A stretch of DNA of 64,000 nt from Cenococcum geophilum 1.58 (Eukaryota > Ascomycota > Dothideomycetes > Gloniales > Gloniaceae), in contig KV748177.1 in assembly GCA_001692895.1 (NCBI GenBank), positions 124,001-188,000 of the forward strand, in the 5' to 3' direction. Under the pieces are notes generated by a model that had not been told where the DNA came from, did no database searches, and saw nothing but the letters and a program-made list of their open reading frames with translations. Position 1 is the first letter of the stretch. Every line of letters begins with the position of its first letter. Of the stretch, positions 48,281 to 60,067 are shown in pieces. The position numbers and the translations under genes were made by a program.

Positions 48281-49366
48281 GGTCTATGCGTTATCCCATG
48301 TCACGGAACAAATCTTCTGCGGAGTGTCTGATTTATGAGATAACCTCGAATACCATATCGTACTAAGGAGTTTTGCCTGTAGCATTTGGCAAAAAGTGTC
48401 ACTTTTGGTATGACCTCTGCACGGACACTTTTGACTGTAGGGTCTGATAAACTGGCCGCAGCCCCGCCCAAGGGTAAGCTGGTAATTCTCCCCACATCGC
48501 CAACGCCCGAAAGTAGGCATACACTTCATCAACTCAGGCACACATTTATGTCCCCGCAGGCCTTCCTCCTACTCCACTATGTAGAGCGCCCGTCGAAGTC
48601 GCTCTACGTGGAAGCCAACGATCCACTTCTGTCAAATGCACGATAAAACCAAACGTCGTCCTTTTACATAAATCAGATGTGCTCCGTTTCGGAGCCGTGA
48701 TCGTGCGCGTATAACCTCGATTCGATACGACGGAGTTCTCATTCTAATTTAGCGTTCAACAACCTCTTTACTCTCTTGCGCGCCCCATCCCGGTCACCAA
48801 CAAGTTACGTTCTTGGAGTTGTCAAGGTAAATATCAACTGAGCCTTCCTTTAGTTATAACAGGCTGACGGTTCCCTTGCGCGGATTATAGCCCCCCTTCC
48901 CTTTGATGCGTCTCAGCCAGAACCTCTGTACTTCATTCCTACACTGGCTTCGGCGCCCTTACACCGACCCTTAGAATCGCCGTCCTCAGAATTGCTGTTT
49001 TTCTATAATTCGGCGCTCTTTCAAGATTGAAATTCTTCGCACCGGGTTGAATGCAAAACGAACCGTTTCATCCAACCGACGAGTCTTATATAGCTGACTC
49101 ATATAGAAGAGAGCCACATCACTCGGACTTGTGTGCTTCAACTTATGCCGGGCGCTGTCTCAATAGACGCTGCAAACTCGTGACGACATTTTCCGGTCCG
49201 CGCCAAGACACATGTTTTATATCGCCTGAATTCTCTCATTCATTTAAGGTTCTCTCAGTCCTCTTCGTGGTATTGAAAGTTGGGTCCGAGTCTACCGCAC
49301 AGAGGAGAAATTGAAACCGTCTAGAAGCGTCGCCATTTACCTTCGGACAACACAGGGAATTTCGCG
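48281..49366 (+). promoter_or_regulatory. Unmutated upstream region of the 1081-codon gene
   Basis: About 1.1 kb of normal-composition DNA with no convincing coding sequence. The overlapping short frames at 48284-48646 on both strands contradict each other. A pyrimidine-rich stretch (48735-48800) and an 87-codon open frame ending 52 bases before the gene start (49051-49314) are possible parts of a promoter and 5' leader; the latter could be an upstream ORF. No clear TATA box can be assigned. It is presumed to hold the promoter of the downstream gene because the region has escaped decay together with it. Confidence 0.45.
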
Positions 49367-52300
49367 ATGTCGGTACTCGGAAACGCGACCAGTTCCTTCT
49401 TCTCGGCTACCAATGAGAACTATGCGGCACTCGCAAACGTGAAATTCGATTTTGCCCTTCTGAAATTAGAGGCACCAGTTGAGTTCAACGGCATTGCTTC
49501 CGCACTTTCGACTAAGCGACGAATTGACGCTGAGGAAGGTCCCACCCATAAGACCGCGCGCAGGCTTGGCGCCTTATTCGAGGATCTCATACCATCGACG
49601 CCGAAGTTAATATCAGCCTACGGACTCAGGATGTCCGAAATCATCAATACGTCGGGTATCAATGCCACAGGCTCGGACTACCACGGGCCGTTTGAACCGT
49701 TTGTTGGCGCAGACGGTACTACCCTCTGGGCTGCAGCGACATCCGGAATTTCAGCCCTTGGCGTGTACTTCCTCTCTTGCCTCTTAGCTCGTGCATGGGA
49801 TGCAAAAGCATCCACCGCGCTCTGGGTCGAGCTTGTTGCTGCAAGGCGACAGGAGATCGAAGAGGGGTTCAAAAACAATCACAACGTGTCACCCTCTAGT
49901 ATTGTCGGTGCACGACAGGACATAACAAGGAGCGACCTCGCTCTTTGGGACAGCAGTGCAAGGGCTTGGCTTCGTAGAGCCGATCAAGCGAAGGCATGGG
50001 CACAGAGTCAGCTTTCGCTAATTTTCAAAAACATCAACGTCCCCGTCGCTGGTGGCCCTTCAACGTATGCTAAAGCCATTGACGTGTGGAGGCGATCCAT
50101 GATAGGTATGGAAAACTTCCTCTGTGGTAGACCACAGTTGATCTCCGATGGGTCACTTTTCTTAGCCTTTTCGGCTTGGCATCTCTTCCCCGACTTAATT
50201 GTGCTCGGGAACGAACCAATAAAAGTTAGTTTCAAGGACAAACTCATCCCTTCTACCGGAGTTGGGACAGTTGGCGTGGAGTCCCGCACTGCAGAGGACA
50301 GAGAGGGCATTCAATGGTCTCTAACTTTGTCCCACCTGCAGTACTACGGTGATCCTATACTTGTTCAAAGTAACCGGGACTATTCACGAGTGACATTCAC
50401 TCAACTTCGATTAGTGGCCTTCGGAAGCTGGCTTGGAGCCTGGAGGATCAGTCCAAGGGACTTTTTGTTAGTAGCTGAATGGTTTCAGTTTCTTTGGGGC
50501 AGAATGCGTCGGTCCGATGAAGGGGGTGTTAAGGCGAATTTGTCTCACCGGTTCGGATGGTTATACCAGATCGTGAAGGCAGCGAGCGATCTTCTTGGAT
50601 CTAAAGGTCCAACTCATCAGCATAACCTCATGCTCCTAAAGCATGGAACCCGGAGAGCAAAGACGTTCCTCTCGGACCGCCAACTCAACCTGTCGCCTTT
50701 TTTTGGTCTTTGTAATCCACTCAGCATCGCAGGACTTAGCGAGAAATTGGATGTCGATTGCGGCATTAGTTACCTTCGAGCTGTTGCCGAGAAACTCGGA
50801 CTGAATAGCAGTAATGCGGTCATCTGCTATGCGCATGGCGCTCAGTATTTGTCAAATCCGCGACAAGTCAAGTGCTTCGAATATGCTACAGTAGCTCCAC
50901 ACACAAAGGCATCAACAATCCTTGAGAGCAACAACCAACTGACCCACGAGAAGGTCCATGCGAGATGGTTCTGTACCAAAACAGACAGTACTTTGTCTTC
51001 ATCCTCAGAAGTCCGCACTAGGACTCCATTTGCCTCGGCAAAGAAGGAAGCGTTTGCCGACGACGAAGTTCAAGATAAGGGATGGGTCATTGAGGCAAGA
51101 CTAGAAAGACTATCTCAACAGGGTGAAATCTGCTGCCGCTCGAACTATGGCGTAAGTTTCGACAGAGTACACAATTCCTTCGATTGGAAAATTTCGCCGT
51201 CACTCTATCCACGAGACGATCTTGAAGCGCCAGAGGATGAATGCCACTCAACCACTGAAGGAACAATTCCCTGGCACTGTTTTGAAACCAATCCTGATGT
51301 TGAGCCATCGCCCTTGCATTTCGAAGCTGTGGTCGGGGATTGGCGTCTTGGGCTATTCCTACATCGGAGCAGAGGTTCAGAACGTGGTTCGGTTGGATTT
51401 TATCGTCAGAAAGCGAGATACGACATGGAAAAAGCAGACAGACCCTCCGCTGCTATTCAAAATTTCAAATATGCAACAGTGACTAGTGAGAGACTGCAAG
51501 ATTACATGTGCGTAATTATGAATGAACCGGGCAGTAATGATGCATATTCTCAGACTGCACATTCCCAGACACCCGGAATCTCTCTAATTTCAAGTGCCCA
51601 TACACTTCAACCTGACTGCAGTAAGTCGCTGTACGCAATATATACAGCTTCAAAGATATATCGCAACATGAGCGGAGCTACTATTTCGCTAAAGCTCTTC
51701 GAACGTCCTCTGCATAGTTCTGCCTGGTTTCAGAGTTTATTTTTGCGAGTCGACAATGATTCCTCTGCCAGTCCGTCGACTAGTGAGACTCGAGCGCCAA
51801 TCCTCACTCCTCTAAAAATTCCACTCCCGGATCAACTGGAATCATTCGCTTGCATAGCTATGTTTGATTCGGGAACAATTAATCTCAACCCTATGGACTT
51901 AGAGCATGCATTTGCCTTGTGCTCGGAAGACTCGATCTACGTGCCTGAAGTGGTACTTTCAGACCCTTTTGTCCGGGTACCGGATCATCAGATGAGACAT
52001 ATTGTCGGAAACATTGGCCGCCCGGGGATTTCCCTACTAGTGGCGCCTAATGAACCTCGAATTCGCAATCTAAGTGACAGTTACAACCTTGTTATGCACG
52101 AAGCTTATGACTTTAAACGTGAGAACAATTTCAAGGAGACGTCATTACATCTTTCATTTACAGATTGGACATTCCCTCTGGAGACCGGGGGTCCACGAAC
52201 AATCGATCACGATGTTCTTGTCGTTGAATCTGTTGTGTCGGTGTGCGATCGTGGTCAATGGGTTGCGGATATAGACGTTCTAAACGTTGATTTTAAGAAT

Positions 52301-52612
52301 ATTCTTCGCTTCGAGTCAAGCAAATCATGCAACGTTACTCATGAAAACACCTCCGAATTTGATTATACGTCAATCGACAGCTGGGAAGAGCTACTGGATG
52401 AGCCGAGAACCGTTGGAATTTTCAGAGCGCATGGAAACTGGGCTGCGCGGCTCGCAGTGGTGAGCATCTTGTCACGTAATGAGAACGGCCACAACTTTGG
52501 TATATTTGGACCCGAATCGTTTTGTTTAAAGTGTATAGAAGAGGAATATGAGACGCCGGGGTGGAACCTGCTTGATTATGAGTCACCAATGCCTTCTTTT
52601 TGTATTGATTAA
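49367..52612 (+). CDS. Large intact protein of unknown function (1081 aa)
   Basis: One uninterrupted reading frame, apparently intronless, starting at an ATG with a C/G-rich context (TTTCGCGATGTC) and ending in TAA at 52610-52612. No catalytic motif or named domain can be identified. Visible features: an N-terminal region with FFSATNENYAALANVKFDF (11-29), a basic patch TKRR (49-52), a conserved-looking FVGADGTTLWAAATSGISAL (112-131) leading into a hydrophobic, Trp/Leu-rich helical stretch to about 145, further Trp-rich helical segments at 240-280 and 345-400, a low-complexity Ser/Thr linker near 540-560, and a more polar second half with Cys residues near the end (FCLKC, 1054-1058). There is no signal peptide, and the 119-141 segment is not a convincing membrane helix. 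The layout resembles large uncharacterised fungal proteins I believe are widespread in Pezizomycotina, but I cannot verify that here. It lacks RIP-type stops, and codon use is unlike anything else in the window. Confidence 0.9.
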   Translation: MSVLGNATSSFFSATNENYAALANVKFDFALLKLEAPVEFNGIASALSTKRRIDAEEGPTHKTARRLGALFEDLIPSTPKLISAYGLRMSEIINTSGINATGSDYHGPFEPFVGADGTTLWAAATSGISALGVYFLSCLLARAWDAKASTALWVELVAARRQEIEEGFKNNHNVSPSSIVGARQDITRSDLALWDSSARAWLRRADQAKAWAQSQLSLIFKNINVPVAGGPSTYAKAIDVWRRSMIGMENFLCGRPQLISDGSLFLAFSAWHLFPDLIVLGNEPIKVSFKDKLIPSTGVGTVGVESRTAEDREGIQWSLTLSHLQYYGDPILVQSNRDYSRVTFTQLRLVAFGSWLGAWRISPRDFLLVAEWFQFLWGRMRRSDEGGVKANLSHRFGWLYQIVKAASDLLGSKGPTHQHNLMLLKHGTRRAKTFLSDRQLNLSPFFGLCNPLSIAGLSEKLDVDCGISYLRAVAEKLGLNSSNAVICYAHGAQYLSNPRQVKCFEYATVAPHTKASTILESNNQLTHEKVHARWFCTKTDSTLSSSSEVRTRTPFASAKKEAFADDEVQDKGWVIEARLERLSQQGEICCRSNYGVSFDRVHNSFDWKISPSLYPRDDLEAPEDECHSTTEGTIPWHCFETNPDVEPSPLHFEAVVGDWRLGLFLHRSRGSERGSVGFYRQKARYDMEKADRPSAAIQNFKYATVTSERLQDYMCVIMNEPGSNDAYSQTAHSQTPGISLISSAHTLQPDCSKSLYAIYTASKIYRNMSGATISLKLFERPLHSSAWFQSLFLRVDNDSSASPSTSETRAPILTPLKIPLPDQLESFACIAMFDSGTINLNPMDLEHAFALCSEDSIYVPEVVLSDPFVRVPDHQMRHIVGNIGRPGISLLVAPNEPRIRNLSDSYNLVMHEAYDFKRENNFKETSLHLSFTDWTFPLETGGPRTIDHDVLVVESVVSVCDRGQWVADIDVLNVDFKNILRFESSKSCNVTHENTSEFDYTSIDSWEELLDEPRTVGIFRAHGNWAARLAVVSILSRNENGHNFGIFGPESFCLKCIEEEYETPGWNLLDYESPMPSFCID

Positions 52613-53250
52613 GATTATACTAAGTTATTATAATCTTTTTATAATAGAAATATGCCTTTTAAAAGCAAACTATACTCTAGCGGACTATTTATATATTAGG
52701 TAATAGGACGCCTATAACCAGGGCCCTTTTGACCGGGCTAGTGACCTACACCGACGACTTATATATATTATCCTACGTCTATCTATAACCGGGGCCCTTT
52801 TGACTAGAGTCTACGACCCGCTAGTGACCTACTAGTAGTGACCTATACCGAAGACTTATATATTATTCTACGTAGCGTATCCGGTAGGTATACTTGATAC
52901 TAGATAAGATAATAAGTCTATCTATAACCAGAATCCTTTAACCGGGACAGTGTGGTTTTAGATAATGCGAATAAGCGAGCATAAAATATCGCAATCGTTA
53001 AGGATAAAAGTGCCCGTGCGGAGCTTTTCTACCCTAACTGGGCAGAATAGGACTCTACGGTTCTAGTAGAATTTGGCAGATATTGCGGATATTATAGATA
53101 TTGTGGATATTGCAGGTATTTTGTGGATATTGCGGATATTGCGGATATTATAGAAGGAACGGGTAGGTATATGTAAGGCGTTATGGGGTCCTCGTCTACC
53201 TTTCCCCTAACTATATCCCTTGCATAGATAGATTCGTCCGTAGAATAGTA
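52613..53250. repeat. RIP-affected tandem-repeat block after the gene
   Basis: Mutated DNA starts within a few bases of the stop codon. At 52711-52776, 52785-52883 and (partial) 52921-52951 are tandem units with TATAACC(A/G)GGGCCCTTTTGAC then AGTGACCTA and GACTTATATAT. At 53070-53150 is an ATTGCGGAT/ATTATAGAT 9-bp array. The stretch GTAGAATTTGGCAGATATTG (53067 on) and the later GGTAGGTATATGTAAGGCGTTATGG resemble the 3' half of the family-B LTR, so a diverged solo LTR is possible. No gene. Confidence 0.55.
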
Positions 53251-53259
53251 GCCTGAGCT

Positions 53260-54600
53260 CAACTAATCAAACAGCTGCGTTCGTTAGCGGTAAGGCGTTC
53301 TGCTATACACTTAAGGTTCGCATAAAGCTTTAAATATATATAAATATTGTCTATCTACGGTTAATCCTTGGTGTTAATTTGATCAATATATTCCTGCTAG
53401 TAAGGCCCTAATTTATAGAGCGGTATTTAACAGAGTTTACGCCCGAATTTAGTCCTAGTAGTCCTCTAAGGTCTTTTTACTGCTTATGAGGTTTCTAAAC
53501 GGTGTTTATTACTAGCTCGCCTAAAGGCTTCCTACCGCCCGATCTCTTGGTAGAAGCTTTTCTTTTTGCTTTAGAGCACGCCGAGCAAACTATATTTTCA
53601 TTGTTTATCTTCTCTAGCTTATATCCATACTCTACCGCTAGGTACTATTATATTTGGCTTATAGGAACGCGCTAGTAAGAGGCCTTAGTAGCGCGCATTA
53701 AGTGCTTAAAGAGGGAGTTAACGAGTCGTTTGACAAAGGCTTTATAGCTAGCCTTATTTAGCCAGCATAGAGTAGTAAAGGAGGACATCTAAAAGCGGTT
53801 AGTGACAATTATATTAATAAGGAAGTAAAATAGCGGTTTCCAGATCTTTAAAAATCCTTTATTTTAATACTAATGTAAATCTAAATTATATAGGTCTTCT
53901 TTGCTGCCTTTTATATAAAATATCTAATTAAGTACGTAGCCCTCATTGCTTAGTACCTATATTTTAAAGCCCTCTAGCGTTAGCTTGGTAAGAATATTTA
54001 CTATTTTAAGTGCATAGCTAGTAAAGCCTTTAATCGTTTTATTAATGGCGAGGTTAATTCCTAGCTAATAAAACTCCCTATAGTAAAGGCGGAGGTACTT
54101 ACTAAGGTCTTATATTCTTTTAAAGGGTATTCTAGAAGCCCTTATTGTCTTCCTCCTTTAGTATAATATAGTAAAAGTAGCGATTAATTTTCTGCTACTA
54201 GTCGCATCCTATATATTGTCTAATAATATACATTATACTATAGCTAAAGTCTTTATGCCAGTAATTCTTAATAGTAGGTTCTATATATATAAGCACTGCT
54301 AAGTACGCGTAAAGCTCTAGCCTATATACTGGTTTCCATGGCCAAGGACTATCTTTTAATTTCTTCTCTTTAGGTGTTAGGTGTAGCTTAGTGTTTTAGT
54401 TTATAAACTTTATAAGCTTATCTAGTAGCTTGTTAGTTTAAAATAGCTTAAATATTTAATAGGGATCGCCAGAATTAATACGGTATGGAGGCTTTAGGTG
54501 CTATAGGTGTTTTTATTATAGATAGGCAGAGGCTTAAAATAAGGTAGTGGTTTTTTCTTTATCTAACGCGATAATTTAGAATATTAAGTAGGTGGAACAA
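53260..54600 (-). pseudogene. piggyBac-like transposase (relic)
   Basis: The minus-strand frames give a piggyBac-type (DDE_Tnp_1_7) protein. The N-terminal part is near 54560-54400. Then come WPWKPVYRLELYAYLAVLIYIEPTI and YWHKDFSYSIMYIIR (family: ELYAYLGI-IYMGI, YWxxD) at about 54340-54220. At about 54070-53940 the segment GINLAINKTIKGFTSYALK and GFKIQVLSNEGYVLN follows, where the family has AIDET: the first catalytic Asp is Asn (54041-54043). A basic C-terminal region with a Cys pair (CSACSKAKRKA) is near 53600. Many stops. TTAA target sites and TIRs were not found by eye. Confidence 0.7.
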
Positions 54601-54744
54601 AGTCCTTATTATTAGATGCATGATTTCTAACCATATTAGAGGTTTATTTAATTAATAAAGCTATCTAGTTGCTACTGGTGTTAAGGAAGTTAATATTCTT
54701 TATTTGGTGTATATAGGCTATATCCGCACAGCACCTATTTACGT

Positions 54745-55970
54745 AAGGGATAATAGCTAAATACTTAAAGAAAAATCCCCTTTCTCTTTTATAATTCTTC
54801 TCTAATGCCAATTATTTAAACACTTTGTTTTTTTAAGAGTTTTAGGATCTATCTGCATTCTATTCTATAATACTATACAATATTCCCCTACAAAGACTCT
54901 CTCTAGGTTATTACTTATTGCTAGAATTAAGAGAATTTTAATTGCCATAAGCGAGAGCCGTGGCTAGCGCTTTCGTTGCTATTCTTAAGACCACTACTAA
55001 AGCGCGGTTATTAAATTTTTATACAGTGTCTTAGAGGTAAAGTCCTTATACTCGTCCTAACTTTTTAGTTAAAATATTATACTATTAAGATCCTTAGCAA
55101 TCTTATTAAATCTATTAAGGTCTTAAGCTAGAGCTAGCCTTTTATATAACGATGTACTTCTAGGCGTAAAACTCCTATTCTAATATCTCTCCTAAAGCCC
55201 TTTAACGCTATTAAGTATAGGCTTACGCCACTTCTTCTTCTAAACCTGCTTAATATATCTTATATAATAGGCTAGGTAAAAAAATAAGTGCAGTGGTATA
55301 AAGGAGCGAGTTGTCTATTTTATAGTAATACCTATTAAAGGTGTTCTAGGCATATTTAATACGTTTAAAGAACTCCTTATTAGATATATACTCCTTCTAT
55401 TATATAATATTAGCTAAATTAAGAAATAAAGAAGGGAGATAGACTAACCTAGCATTTACTAAGGTATTTGATTATAATATCTATTTTAAGGAGTATTTTA
55501 TTAAGCATTGCTTTATATTTTAGCATTTTAGGATTACTTAGTAGAATATTTAAAGAAATTTTTATTATTATATAAAGAGCCTCCTAGTCCTTTAGACTAA
55601 GATAGTCATTTTTAAGTATATTAAGGTTACGCTTAGTATATATATTAAGGGTAAACTCTTTTTAAATTGCTGCACTAAGTATAAAATACTAGCTATTCCA
55701 TCTTATATAATTATTACATAAAATTATTCTCCCTATAAGACTTTTAAACCCCCTTATATAACTAGCTAAGCTATAGGTATATATAGTAATATTATAAAGG
55801 GATTTAAGTACGCCAAGTTTCTAAAATATATCGCTCTTCTTTTACTTCTCTTTTAGATTTAACTCCTTTACTTTTACCTTATCTTCTTTATATAACTTAA
55901 TATTATTAAAACTAATTAAGTTTTTAAAAAGGAAAGCCTATATAGTAAGGTTTAGAATATAACCCTAATG
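54745..55970 (-). pseudogene. hAT-family transposase, C-terminal two thirds (relic)
   Basis: Minus-strand reading: an RNase H-like core segment with LVGRIILC-NNYIRWNS.Y (family LDNxTRWNSWY) at about 55740-55680, LK-DYLSLKD.EALYN at about 55600, NKEFFKRIKYA.NTFNRYYYK near 55370, and the hAT dimerisation domain at about 54970-54760 with AISNNLERVF and MQIDPKTLKKTKCLNNW (family SDEPERVFS, then E-x-ECLKNW). Stops throughout. The N-terminal BED finger is not recognised. Confidence 0.7.
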
Positions 55971-56640
55971 GCGGATCCGTTAGTAGATAGGATTCTATTT
56001 AATTCCCTCTTCCTAAAAAAGCTAGTTGCTTATCGTATAATAGAGCTTATTATTTATAGTATAGTTATTAAATATAACGGCACCTAGCTTTTACATAACC
56101 CTGCAGTCCTTAAGCACTAAAAGGAGAGTATTTTATTACTTGTCCCTACTATAAGAGGACACTATATAAAGGCTAAGGAGAGCGTTTATAAGCTTTTCCT
56201 AGCTATTAATAAAATGGCCGCGAATTACAAAGGGAGGGTTATTATTTAGAGAGGTCTAGATATTAACGTAGAGATATATACTTATTAGCATAGACTACAA
56301 CCTCTTTTATATAATATCCTTTTATAATAGCTATAGGTTATAATCTTTTTACTAACGACTAAATAGGCTGTAGTTATATAGCCGTCTACTTTAGGATTAA
56401 TTAACTATAAGAGGACATAGAACTCTAGCTACTTAACTATCTAAAATGGTAAGTTTTATATAACAATTAATATAATAAGGGCCTTATTAATAACTTTCTT
56501 ATTTAGGACCACTTAGAGTACTTCTAAATTTAGCTCTTTTATCTCGTTTTAAGACAACGCTTTAAGGTAAAGGTCTTTTAATTAATCCCATATTGCTTCT
56601 TTTGTATAACTAGTTTTAGGCTTAATCGTAATGCTATACT
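55971..56640. other. Unassigned mutated repeat
   Basis: TpA-rich DNA between the hAT and gypsy F relics. It may include the N-terminal part of the hAT gene, but I could not confirm a frame. Nothing else is recognised. Confidence 0.4.
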
Positions 56641-59600
56641 TAAACTTTTACTATAGCTAGGTTATTCGGTTTTCTAATTCTTTGTTATAACCTAGACTAT
56701 ATTACTAGGGGTAAAGTTAGGCTCTTAACGGTGTTTATTTACCTACTATTTTATTAACCTTTAGGCTTTTCCTAGGTTCTTATAGGCTACCATCTAAGCT
56801 TCCTCTAAGCGTTTAGCATACTATTAGGCCTTACTATAGAATAGCTTCTCTTATATAGTCTAGGGTTCTTCTAGCCTTTTCCTGTTAAAGCTTATATGGG
56901 GTAAGTATCCTATTTCTAGCTAAATTGGGGCAAACCCTATAGAGTTATAGGGTAAGGTTACTTAGGCGTAGTCCATTAAAGGTAGTAGTTTAAACTAGTT
57001 ATTCTAGAAGTAGTTAATAAAGGGCCTAAGCCTCTAGTTTATGTACTAATTTATAATCTCTGTCTAACCGCCTATTTAAGGGTAGTAAGCCGTAGAAAGC
57101 TTTAGCTTAATGCCTAAGATCTAGGTAAACTTGTTCTAGAAGGCTAATATAAACTATAGCCTATAATTAGATATAATAGTATTTAATAGTCTATAAATTT
57201 AGTAGACGTAGTGGATATATAGCCGGGCTGCTTCTTTAATATTAATGTTTTTATAATAGGGGATTAAAAACAGGCGTTTACTAAAGCGGTTAACTATAAC
57301 TATAACTATATTATATCCGCTACGGTCTATAGGCAGCTTATAAAAGTCTATAAAGATATACTACTAAGGGCGCTCTAGTATTAGGAGTGGCTTAAGTAGT
57401 CCTAGGGTTTTATCCTATAGGGTTATAGCTCTTTAGCAGTCCCCACAGTTCTGTATATATTAGTTAATATCTATAACTATTCTTAGCTAGTAATAGTAGC
57501 TATTAATAATTTTACGGGTTTTATTTTTACTAGGGTATATTATAGAAACTTAATAATAAGCTTTACGGATTAGTTTAGTTTATAAGTTATTAATATTAGG
57601 GACTATAAGCCGCTCCTAGTATAGGAGCAATCCTTCCTCTATTTTAAAATTAGAGGTTTTTTTTACAGCTTAGTTATAAAGGGCCTTTAGGGCATTAGGC
57701 GTGCGGTTTATAGTTAAAAGGCAACTAATTAGCCCTATTAGTTTATCTAAGGACTCCTTTATTAGTGCTAGCTTATTTTACTAGAAGTCTAGCTCCCTAA
57801 GAATCTACAGGTTAAGCTATTTAGGGTAAAGAAAGGCGCGCGTCTAGTATTAGGGCTTTAGCTTATCCTAGGGTCCTATATCTTATTCTCTTTAGGTTAA
57901 GGTATTAGCCTTAGAATTTTGCTTACTAGAACGATATATAATTATTAAAAAAATTATAAAAGTATTTTAGCCTATTAGGCTTGCTATTTAATAAGCTCTG
58001 TTATAGTTATAAAGTACTCTAAGGCTTTATAATCTATATATATCTTAATCTAGAAGTTTATACCTTTAAGCTCTATATACTATTAGGATAGTAATTAAAT
58101 AATAGCTAGTATTTCTTTGTTATATACTTTATAGTTATACTTAGCTAGGTTTATTATTTTAAGAAGAAGGTAATAAGGTACTATTCGCTATCCGGATATA
58201 GCTATAATAGAATTCCCGCTATAACCCTATTAGAAGCATCCGTTTCTAGCATTAATTTAAGGTCTAGGTTATAGTAATAAAGAATTAGGGAAGAGATAAG
58301 CCAATCTTATATCTCTTTAAAGGCCTTTATATAGTTATTATTAAAGATAAAAGGCGTGTCTTTTCTAGTTAGTTAAATAAGAGGTTTTACTATAATTCCG
58401 TAATTGCGGATAAACTAGTAGTAGAAGTTATAAAAGTTAAGGAAGGACTAGATCCCTTTTACTATATAAAGGGGCTTCTAGTTATAGATTACCTTTACCT
58501 TTTTAAAGTTAACCTTAATTTCTTCCGTAGTTATAATAAACCTAAGGTACTTTATACGTTTTACCCTAAACTTATATTTTTTAATATTAACTTATAAGCC
58601 TATATTTATAGTCTCTCTAAAACCTTCTTAATATAAACTTAATACTTAAGTTTATTATCTAAGTATATAAGAATGTTATCTAGGTATACTATATAGAATT
58701 TATCTAGGTAATTAAAAAGAACGTTATTTATATACCTTTAGTATATAGCTAGTCCGTTTATTAGTCTAAAAGGAAGAACTTTATATTTATAAGAGCTATA
58801 ATAGGTACGAAATATAGTTAAATCTTTAAATATAGGGTCTATCCTAATTTAGTAAAAAGCTTAATAAATATTAAGTTTAGTAAAAATCTTTACCTAGCTT
58901 AGATATGTAAGGGTCTTATTAATTAGAGGAATAAGATACTAATCCTTTTAAGTAATAGCGTTTAGCTTTTAATAGTTAATGTAAAAGTAAAGGCTTCTAT
59001 TAGGCTTTTTTATAAATAGAATAGGGGAAGTAAAAGGGGCTTAACTTAGCTCGATAAACCCTTTATCTAGGTTATTAATTAAGTACTACTTTATTACTTT
59101 TAGCTTATCTATTAATTATTAGTAAAGGGGGCTATAACCTAGCAAGTTATTAGCTTTTAATTAAATCTTATAATTATATATCTGGTAAAGGGGTAACTTA
59201 TCTAAAGCCGCCTTTAAAAATATATCCTTATGATTTGTATAAATAGTAAAAAGAAGGTATTTAACTAGTTCCTTATCGGTTTCCTTAGCTAGCTCTTCCT
59301 CCCTATTATTAATAATTTAGTTAATCTTATATAGGCTCATTATAAAGACCTTATTATCCTTTTAGTATATATTAAAGTAGAACGCTATAGTATTAATTAT
59401 AGTAATATCTATAGCGAGGGGGTTATATAATAATAGAGGTATACGTAACTTTAGGGACTTTTAGGGTGCTAGCGTTATTATTACTCTTTTTAGCTCCTAT
59501 TATATCTTTTAGAGGTTATTACTTATATCCTATTAATGCGTTCTTTTCTATACCTGTTAAATCTACATAATTTAGATATTATCTATGTTACTATTTATCT

Positions 59601-60067
59601 TACTTCTATATACAGAGTCCTCTTTAAATATAGCGCTTTAAAAGAGTATCTTTATTAATATAGAGTTCTTTCTAGCTTTATAGCGGGCGTTTTTTTTTAA
59701 GTAAAGGCTAGGTTATAGGCCCAGATATTTTACTAATAGGTAGGGTCAGCCCTTACGGCTAGTATCTTACGGTTAGTTTGGATTTCCCTAATAAAGGAGG
59801 GCAACCTTAGTTTATCCTCCGGCTAGACAAACTATCTTTATTATACGTTTAACTAAATATTAAAATAGGATATCTATTTTTATTTAAGGATTATATTATA
59901 GGACCCTAGGTCTAAGATACAAAAAAAGATACTATATTAGCGTTATCTGTTAAGAGCGATATATAACTTTAAGATATAGGTAATAGGCTAACCAGCTTAG
60001 CCGTTATAGCCTTTTACCTAAACAGGCTTCTCTAGTTAGATAGCTTCTATATTTAGAAACCTAGCAA
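56640..60067 (-). pseudogene. Gypsy F: protease, RT, RNase H, integrase (truncated relic)
   Basis: Collinear with 33950-37330 of chromovirus C at nucleotide level, so it is the same family in the same orientation. The integrase end is on the left (56640) and the RT/protease part on the right. The RT box at 58675-58686 reads YLDN within VYLDNILIYLD, so the second Asp is lost. Neither LTR is present. The right end is cut by the poly(A) end of a LINE at 60068, and the left end breaks off before the chromodomain. Confidence 0.75.

Noticed and set aside
48284-48646. Three overlapping short frames upstream of the gene
   Set aside because: They conflict on opposite strands, are short, and no family is recognised; kept only as an upstream region.
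49678-52274. Frames of 60-100 codons on both strands within the gene
   Set aside because: They are shadows of the 1081-codon gene in other frames.
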